Source of the DNA: an uncultured Bacteroidales bacterium
GTDB taxonomy: Bacteria; Bacteroidota; Bacteroidia; Bacteroidales; UBA932
DNA length: 6,351 nt
Assembly (NCBI GenBank): GCA_902461985.1
Contig: CABQAB010000116.1
Span: 1 to 6,351, forward strand
Reading direction: 5' to 3'
Made by a program: the position numbers and the translations under genes. Of the stretch, positions 1 to 3,881 are shown piece by piece. Numbering within the stretch: position 1 is the first letter of the stretch; each line of letters opens with the position of its first letter. Below the pieces are notes generated by a model. It saw nothing but the letters and a program-made list of their open reading frames with translations. It ran no database searches and was not told where the DNA came from.

Positions 1-55
<55 letters not shown>

Positions 56-58
56 GAC

Positions 59-90
59 AAAAAAAGCCTCTCTTTTGAGAGGTTTTTTTG
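59..90 (+). terminator. Intrinsic terminator after tRNA-Gly
   Basis: CCTCTC (67-72) pairs with GAGAGG (77-82) around a TTTT loop, followed by seven T residues (83-89). The stem is preceded by an A-tract (59-65) that can pair with the T-tract. It starts 12 nt after the tRNA CCA end and is a standard rho-independent terminator for the tRNA transcript. The A-tract also makes it usable in the opposite direction. Confidence 0.85.
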
Positions 91-118
91 TTGTTCGTCC
101 TGGACGAACAACAAAAAA
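84..118. repeat. Perfect 17-bp inverted repeat, 1-nt centre
   Basis: Bases 84-100 are the exact reverse complement of 102-118, with T101 at the centre; the core arms are TTGTTGTTCGTCC and GGACGAACAACAA. It overlaps the T-run of the tRNA terminator on the left (83-89) and the A-run of the next hairpin on the right (115-118). In RNA the tip would open to a loop of at least three bases. It lies in the tail-to-tail region between the tRNA and hsp20. It may be a second terminator or a mobile palindromic element; the sequence alone does not decide. Confidence 0.8.
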
Positions 119-149
119 GAGTGCGGACCGAACTGGTCTGCACTCTTTT
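115..149 (-). terminator. Bidirectional terminator, mainly for hsp20
   Basis: A 15-bp stem, 115-129 with 135-149, has a 5-nt loop (130-134) and one non-Watson-Crick position (G125 opposite T139). Read on the minus strand the stem ends in a run of six T (complement of 113-118), the classical form for stopping hsp20, whose stop codon lies 35 nt upstream. On the plus strand it also ends in TTTT, so it can stop read-through from the tRNA side. It shares A115-A118 with the inverted repeat at 84-118, so the two hairpins cannot both form fully in one RNA. Confidence 0.82.
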
Positions 150-183
150 GTTTGTCATGCCAGTTTGCCTATGCGGGCGAGGA

Positions 184-612
184 CTATCTGACCTCAATCT
201 GGCGGTTGGCCTTCTTGATTTCCGCTTCGGTGAATTTCGGAAGGGTGATGTGCAGGACGCCGTTCTCGACGCTGGCTGCAATCTTTTCCTTGTCCACATT
301 GTCAGGCAGAATCAGAGACTGCTGGAACTTGGTGTATGAGAACTCACGGCGAAGATAACGGCCTTTCCTGTTCTCTTCTTTGTGTTCGGAATTCTTCTCC
401 ATTGAGATGACAAGATCATTGTCCTCGTCAATATGTACGTTGAAATCCTCTTTGGTCATGCCCGGAGCCGCAACCTCGACTTCATATTCGTGCTCTGTTT
501 CCAGAACATTGATTGCAGGCGCTGTGGCATTTGCCTTTTCCATCCAATCGTTATCAAAGAAATCATTGAAGATGCTCGGTAACCAAGTCTGTGTTCTTCT
601 TACTGGTGTCAT
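184..612 (-). CDS. hsp20: Small heat-shock protein, Hsp20/alpha-crystallin family
   Basis: A 142-residue cytosolic chaperone that holds unfolding proteins without ATP until Hsp70/ClpB systems refold them; this role is inferred from the family. The N-terminal arm (residues 1-30) starts MTPVRRTQTWLPSIFNDFF, a pattern familiar from Bacteroidales homologues. The alpha-crystallin domain covers about residues 31-126 and ends in the hallmark AxxxNGVL segment (113-120). The C-terminal tail carries I-E-V (139-141), a match to the I-x-I/V motif used for oligomer assembly. The ATG at 612 is preferred because AGGAG sits 8 nt upstream; a longer frame from a TTG at 639 would place that ribosome-binding site inside the coding sequence. 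It is monocistronic, with its own terminator and a complex upstream region. Confidence 0.95.
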   Translation of the reverse strand: MTPVRRTQTWLPSIFNDFFDNDWMEKANATAPAINVLETEHEYEVEVAAPGMTKEDFNVHIDEDNDLVISMEKNSEHKEENRKGRYLRREFSYTKFQQSLILPDNVDKEKIAASVENGVLHITLPKFTEAEIKKANRQIEVR

Positions 613-620
613 AATTAAAT

Positions 621-625
621 CTCCT
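621..625 (-). promoter_or_regulatory. Shine-Dalgarno site of hsp20
   Basis: AGGAG on the minus strand, 8 nt before the ATG at 612. It fixes the start codon. It is also unusual here: rpsI, rpsB and tsf show no such site at the normal distance, in line with the weak use of Shine-Dalgarno pairing reported for Bacteroidota. Confidence 0.75.
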
Positions 626-690
626 ATTTTTATGTTCAACTTTCCATTATACTTGAACCACGCAACCTACGCGATTCGAGAAGATATTTA

Positions 691-706
691 TTCAACACCT
701 ATGCCG
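691..706 (-). promoter_or_regulatory. Possible sigma-54 promoter of hsp20
   Basis: On the minus strand the sequence CGGCATAGGTGTTGAA resembles the sigma-54 (RpoN) consensus TGGCAC-N5-TTGCA. The GG of the -24 element and the TTG of the -12 element have the right spacing, but the invariant C of the -12 GC is A here. It would start transcription near 680 and give a leader of about 68 nt. Alternatives such as TATAAT on the minus strand (649-654) lack a properly spaced upstream element, and I found no clear Bacteroides-type TAnnTTTG box. This is an inference, not a firm call. Confidence 0.35.
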
Positions 707-728
707 TTGGCTATAAGAGACTTAAATA

Positions 729-781
729 GACAAAATGTCATGAAAAACCTGCCATTTTGACCAAAATCCGACAAAATGTAC
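729..781. repeat. Three phased imperfect palindromes (GnCAAAATGnCA)
   Basis: Site A (729-740) is GACAAAATGTCA, a perfect dyad of GACA and TGTC around AAA. Site B (750-761, read on the minus strand) is GTCAAAATGGCA. Site C (770-781) is GACAAAATGTAC. Their centres are 21 and 20 bp apart, two helical turns each, so all would lie on one face of the DNA. A fourth, weaker match (AACAAAATGACA) is at 839-850. They end about 23 bp upstream of the sigma-54-like element and look like binding sites of a dimeric regulator of hsp20. The protein is not encoded in this window. Confidence 0.55.
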
Positions 782-787
782 ATCAGA

Positions 788-898
788 AGGTCCGAGAGAT
801 CTCTCCATTCGCTTCGCTCAGTTGAGATGACAATATAGAACAAAATGACAGCATCAGTCGAGATGACAAAATTGGGATTATTCAGTCGGGCCGACATT
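788..898 (-). repeat. Fragment resembling a dispersed intergenic repeat
   Basis: On the minus strand the segment reads GTCATCTCAACTGAGCGAAG and continues with GCGAATGGAGAGATCTCTCG. This type of sequence is commonly seen scattered between genes in Bacteroidota and other bacteria, where it yields false proteins containing STERSEWRDLS. It contains the 12-bp perfect palindrome GAGAGATCTCTC (794-805). On the plus strand CAGTTGAGATGACAA (819-833) is repeated at 855-869 with one change, and again, more degenerately, at 883-896. No terminal repeats or transposase accompany it, so it is a passive or non-autonomous element if mobile at all. Confidence 0.55.
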
Positions 899-945
899 AA
901 AAGACGGTGATCCAAAATTGAAAGACTCATATCATAAATGAAGAA

Positions 946-975
946 GCTGTGTCAAAATTTGCATTTTGACACAGC
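946..975 (-). terminator. Terminator of the rplM-rpsI-rpsB-tsf operon
   Basis: A perfect 13-bp stem, GCTGTGTCAAAAT (946-958) with its complement at 963-975, around a 4-nt loop. On the minus strand it begins 26 nt after the tsf stop codon and is followed by the T-rich stretch TTCTTCATTTAT. Position and form fit an intrinsic terminator of the ribosomal operon. The plus strand side has no comparable T-run. Confidence 0.75.
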
Positions 976-1001
976 CCCCTCAATTTTATGTGACAGACAG
1001 G

Positions 1002-1838
1002 TTAGTCGGCGAGAGAGAATCTCTTGAAACCGAGAACCTGGGCGTCCTTGTCAGCTGCTGCAAGCACTTCTTTCACAAGCTGCTTGCCGTCGCCCATCTG
1101 ATATACCTGCTCAAGAAGAGTGTTCTCCTTGAAGAACTTGCCGAGCTTGCCCTTTGCAATCTGCTCAAGCATAGCCTCAGGCTTACCGGCCATCTTAGGG
1201 TCCTCCTTCATCTGCTCCTTATAAATCTGGATTTCCTTCTCGATTACCTCTGCAGGACAATCCTTGTCGGAAACAGATACAGGATTCATCGTAGCGACCT
1301 GGATAGCGATACCCCTTGCCACCTCGGCATTGATTTCCTTGTTGAAGCCGATGATTGCGGCGACCTTGCCGTTGTGGTGAACATACGAAGAGACATAAGC
1401 CGCTGAAATCGGAGCGTAGTATGCGACCACATGCTTCTCTCCGGTCTTTCCGGTCTGCTCAGTGACAGCCGCCTCAACAGTTCTGCCGTCTGAAAGGACA
1501 ACAGACATAAGGGCATCCTTGTCAGCAGGATATGCAGCGATTGCCGCATCAGCTATAGAGTTTGCAAGAGCCTGGAATTCAGCATTCTTGGACACGAAGT
1601 CAGTTTCACAGCCGAGACATACGAGGATAGCCTTTTCACCCTCGATGCGTGAAATTACCGCACCTTCGGTAGTCTCCCTGTCTGCACGTTTTGCTGCAAC
1701 AAGTTTGCCTTTTTCGCGGATGATTTCCTGCGCACGGGTGTAGTCACCCTCAGCCTCTACAAGGGCTTTCTTGCAGTCCATCATTCCGGCTCCTGTCATT
1801 TGACGCAATTTCATTACGTCAGCTGCTTTGATTTCCAT
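1002..1838 (-). CDS. tsf: Translation elongation factor Ts
   Basis: The 278-residue EF-Ts, the guanine nucleotide exchange factor that recycles EF-Tu from its GDP to its GTP form in the cytosol. The N-terminal UBA-like domain contains the family signature LRQMTGAGMMDCKKAL (11-26). The TDFV motif at 79-82, in which Asp80 and Phe81 insert into EF-Tu near the magnesium site, is intact and at the same numbering as in Escherichia coli. Length is close to the E. coli protein (283). It follows rpsB by 34 nt, the usual bacterial pair. No Shine-Dalgarno is visible before the ATG; the upstream stretch is A/T-rich. It is the last gene of the operon and is followed by a hairpin terminator. Confidence 0.97.
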   Translation of the reverse strand: MEIKAADVMKLRQMTGAGMMDCKKALVEAEGDYTRAQEIIREKGKLVAAKRADRETTEGAVISRIEGEKAILVCLGCETDFVSKNAEFQALANSIADAAIAAYPADKDALMSVVLSDGRTVEAAVTEQTGKTGEKHVVAYYAPISAAYVSSYVHHNGKVAAIIGFNKEINAEVARGIAIQVATMNPVSVSDKDCPAEVIEKEIQIYKEQMKEDPKMAGKPEAMLEQIAKGKLGKFFKENTLLEQVYQMGDGKQLVKEVLAAADKDAQVLGFKRFSLAD

Positions 1839-1872
1839 TTTACAAGCGAATTAATCGTTAATACCAACTGCC

Positions 1873-2706
1873 TTATTTCTCCTCAGCTGCTTCAGCCTCT
1901 TTCGCCGTGTCAGCTTCTGCTACAGGCTCTTCAGCCTTAGCCCCTTTGCGGGAACGGAGTTTCTTTCCTGCAACCGGTTTTTCTTCAGCAGTCTCTGCAG
2001 CTTCCTTTTCCTTTTCGAGTTTCCTCTCGCTCAAGCCTTCGTTTATCGCAGCGCACATCACGTCCATAATGTAAGCGATGGATTTTGCCGCATCGTCGTT
2101 AGCCGGAATCACATAATCAATCGGAGTGGGATCGCAACAAGTATCAACCATGGCGATAACCCGAATATTAAGACGATTTGCCTCTTTGACGGCGTTCATC
2201 TCTTTCTGTACGTCCACTACGAAAAGTGCGGAAGGAAGACGGCTGAGATCCTTGATTGAACCGAGGTTCTTCTCAAGTTTGGCTCTCTGACGGGTGACCT
2301 GAAGACGCTCACGTTTTGCAAGTGTGTCGAACGTTCCGTCCTCGATCATCTTGTCGATTGTATTCATTTTCTTTACAGCCTTACGGATGGTAGGGAAGTT
2401 GGTGAGCATACCGCCGGCCCAACGCTCTGTAACATAAGGCATATTGACTGCTGCAGCCTTTTCGGACACGATGTCCTTAGCCTGTTTCTTCGTAGCGACG
2501 AAGAGAATCTTGCGGCCTGAACGCGCAAGCTGCTTGAGAACATCTGCAGCCTCGTCAATCTTTACTATACTTTTATGCAGGTCGATGATGTGGATACCCT
2601 TCTGCTGGTCGAAGATATAAGGGGCCATCTTAGGGTTCCATTTTCTCGCCAAGTGTCCGAAGTGAACACCTGCATCAAGCAATTCCTGGAAATTTGATCT
2701 TGGCAT
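1873..2706 (-). CDS. rpsB: 30S ribosomal protein S2
   Basis: A 277-residue S2 protein, which binds late in 30S assembly and helps anchor S1-type and mRNA-interacting proteins near the mRNA exit. Recognisable segments are LLDAGVHFGHLARKWNPKM (9-27), ERWAGGMLTNF (94-104), LPSALFVVDVQKE (157-169) and the helical end ANDDAAKSIAYIMDV. The conserved body ends near residue 227; the last 50 residues form a low-complexity Ala/Glu/Lys tail with a basic patch KKLRSRKGAK (248-257) inside acidic sequence. The E. coli protein is about 240 residues, so the tail explains the extra length. The gene is preceded by a 213-nt structured spacer, the likely site of feedback control. An AGGAG lies 31 nt before the ATG, too far to serve directly as a Shine-Dalgarno. 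Confidence 0.97.
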   Translation of the reverse strand: MPRSNFQELLDAGVHFGHLARKWNPKMAPYIFDQQKGIHIIDLHKSIVKIDEAADVLKQLARSGRKILFVATKKQAKDIVSEKAAAVNMPYVTERWAGGMLTNFPTIRKAVKKMNTIDKMIEDGTFDTLAKRERLQVTRQRAKLEKNLGSIKDLSRLPSALFVVDVQKEMNAVKEANRLNIRVIAMVDTCCDPTPIDYVIPANDDAAKSIAYIMDVMCAAINEGLSERKLEKEKEAAETAEEKPVAGKKLRSRKGAKAEEPVAEADTAKEAEAAEEK

Positions 2707-2919
2707 TGTTTCTAAATGTTTGTTTGTTTTTAATTTTCTCCTTTCGGGTTGCCTTCCCTGGGGAGACTCTTTTCATCATTCCGGAGCAAGGGCATTGCCG
2801 GTCTCCTGAATTTCCGCAGCCAGGCAATCAGTCAGGCAGCCCGCGGGGATTCCCATCCCTCTTCGGAGTCCTGCGATTTGTAACCGGACTGTGCGTAATG
2901 ATAACCGTAAATCCGTCGA
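2707..2919 (-). promoter_or_regulatory. Candidate structured mRNA leader of rpsB
   Basis: The rpsI-rpsB spacer, read on the minus strand, can form several helices. CGCAG (2871-2875) pairs with CTGCG (2815-2819), enclosing a 5-bp hairpin GGGAT/ATCCC (2855-2859 with 2846-2850). GGAGAC (2801-2806) pairs with GTCTCC (2762-2767), enclosing a hairpin closed by CCGG/CCGG (2798-2801 with 2781-2784). The CTCC at 2762-2765 can instead pair with GGAG at 2738-2741, enclosing a GGG/CCC hairpin. The last 31 nt before the ATG are A-rich and open. No promoter box was found here, so it is probably part of the rplM transcript. Autogenous rpsB leaders are known in other bacteria; I could not check whether this matches a named motif. 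Confidence 0.5.
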
Positions 2920-3309
2920 TTAACGTTTGCTGAACTGGAAGCGTCTACGTGCACCAGGCTGACCAGGTTTCTTGCGCTCAACCTCACGGGCGTCACGTGT
3001 AAGGAATCCTGCAGACTTGAGGGCTGAACGGTAAGCCTCGGTGTCAACTGCGCAAAGAGCGCGGGCGATTCCGAGACGTGCAGCCTCTGCCTGACCTTTG
3101 ATTCCGCCGCCGCAAAGATTGATCTTGACGTCGAACTGGCCTTCAGTGCCTGTCACAGAGAAAGGCTGGTTCACAATGAAACGGAGTGAATCCTCGCAGA
3201 AATAATCATTGAGTTCACGGCCGTTGATCGTAATGTTGCCTTTACCTGCTGAAACATAAACGCGAGCAACAGCTGATTTACGTCTTCCAAGGGCGTTAAT
3301 TGCTTTCAT
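2920..3309 (-). CDS. rpsI: 30S ribosomal protein S9
   Basis: A 129-residue S9 protein of the 30S head, whose C-terminal tail reaches the P-site tRNA. The signature [19 protein letters not shown] (67-85) and the C-terminal run [19 protein letters not shown] (103-121) are clear. It ends in the invariant Ser-Lys-Arg, whose Arg contacts the anticodon stem-loop of P-site tRNA. Length matches the family (about 130). It starts 9 nt after the rplM stop codon, the standard L13-S9 pair, and is certainly co-transcribed with it. No Shine-Dalgarno is evident in the short gap. Confidence 0.98.
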   Translation of the reverse strand: MKAINALGRRKSAVARVYVSAGKGNITINGRELNDYFCEDSLRFIVNQPFSVTGTEGQFDVKINLCGGGIKGQAEAARLGIARALCAVDTEAYRSALKSAGFLTRDAREVERKKPGQPGARRRFQFSKR

Positions 3310-3318
3310 CTACTCTGC

Positions 3319-3771
3319 TTAAATTTCGTTTAACTTAATTTCTTTAGGGTTCTGCGCCTGATGCGGATGCTCCGGACCAGCGTAAAGATAGAGGTTGTTG
3401 ATGATCTTGCTGCCGAGACGGTTCTTCGGAAGCATACCCTTGACAGCCATCCTTACAAGTTCGGTCGGTCTCTTCCTGAGTATCTCCTTAGGTGTGGTGA
3501 AACGCTGTCCGCCCGGATTGCCGGTGTAACGGACATAAACCCTGTCAGTCATCTTATTTCCAGTGAGCTTCACTTTGTCCGCATTGACGATGATGACATT
3601 GTCGCCACAGTCAAGGTTCGGAGTGAATGAAGGTTTGTTCTTACCACGGAGGATAAGGGCAACCCTGGAAGCAAGACGGCCGAGCACCAAGTCGGTAGCA
3701 TCAATCACAAACCACTCTTTCTTGATATCGCCTGCTTTGAGCGATACAGTTTTGTAACTTTGTGTGTCCAT
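3319..3771 (-). CDS. rplM: 50S ribosomal protein L13
   Basis: A 150-residue L13 protein, an early assembly protein that binds 23S rRNA. The core W20-FVIDATDLVLGRLAS (20-35), the segment CGDNVIIVNADKVKLTGNK (55-73), the signature KGMLPKNRLG (111-120) and the end HPHQAQNP (135-142) are all present. The N-terminal extension of about 12 residues (MDTQSYKTVSLK) relative to E. coli L13 is usual for Bacteroidales. It is the first gene of a four-gene operon with rpsI, rpsB and tsf, and has its own promoter 63 nt upstream. The leader is A/T-rich and lacks a Shine-Dalgarno. Confidence 0.98.
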   Translation of the reverse strand: MDTQSYKTVSLKAGDIKKEWFVIDATDLVLGRLASRVALILRGKNKPSFTPNLDCGDNVIIVNADKVKLTGNKMTDRVYVRYTGNPGGQRFTTPKEILRKRPTELVRMAVKGMLPKNRLGSKIINNLYLYAGPEHPHQAQNPKEIKLNEI

Positions 3772-3812
3772 CTTGATTGTTAATGGTTAATACTTAATAC
3801 TTTAGTTGCGTT

Positions 3813-3829
3813 CCCTATTCTACATAGGG
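3813..3829 (-). promoter_or_regulatory. Hairpin at the 5' end of the rplM transcript
   Basis: On the minus strand CCCTAT (3824-3829) pairs with ATAGGG (3813-3818) around the loop GTAGA. It begins 4 nt after the promoter -7 box, so it would sit at or within a few bases of the transcript 5' end. Such 5'-terminal stems can protect an mRNA from 5'-dependent decay. A role in L13 feedback control is also possible. The helix is seen in the sequence; its function is inferred. Confidence 0.5.
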
Positions 3830-3833
3830 GGTG

Positions 3834-3864
3834 CAAAGGTAGTAAAAATTTATTACCTGACAAA
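3834..3864 (-). promoter_or_regulatory. Bacteroides-type promoter of the rplM operon
   Basis: The -7 box TACCTTTG (3834-3841, minus strand) matches the consensus TAnnTTTG fully, and the -33 box TTTG (3861-3864) lies 19 bp upstream, inside the accepted spacing. Transcription would start near 3829-3832 and leave a leader of about 55-60 nt before rplM. The promoter begins only 17 bp after the stop codon of the preceding enzyme gene. Confidence 0.85.
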
Positions 3865-3881
3865 ATTTATTCAAAATGTCC

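Larger units (their letters stand above)
613..1001. other. 389-nt gene-free spacer between tsf and hsp20
   Basis: From right to left it holds the tsf terminator (946-975), a degenerate repeat region (about 790-898), three phased palindromes (729-781), a sigma-54-like element (691-706) and the hsp20 leader with its ribosome-binding site. An 80-codon frame crosses 688-930 on the minus strand, but its sequence (ISTERSEWRDLS) is the translation product typical of a dispersed intergenic repeat and is not called as a gene. The CAAAAT string recurs throughout the spacer. Confidence 0.7.

Noticed and set aside
613..639. Earlier TTG start for hsp20
   Set aside because: It would place the AGGAG ribosome-binding site inside the gene; the family start MTPVRR follows that site at the right distance.
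729..781. CRISPR-like array
   Set aside because: Units are short, degenerate and alternate in orientation, with 8-9 nt between them; there are no repeat-spacer units of CRISPR size.
688..930. 80-codon frame on the minus strand
   Set aside because: It is the chance translation of repeat DNA (ISTERSEWRDLS pattern), has no ribosome-binding site and overlaps the regulatory palindromes.
2738..2742. AGGAG as the Shine-Dalgarno of rpsB
   Set aside because: It is 31 nt from the ATG, outside the working range; it fits better as one arm of an alternative helix.
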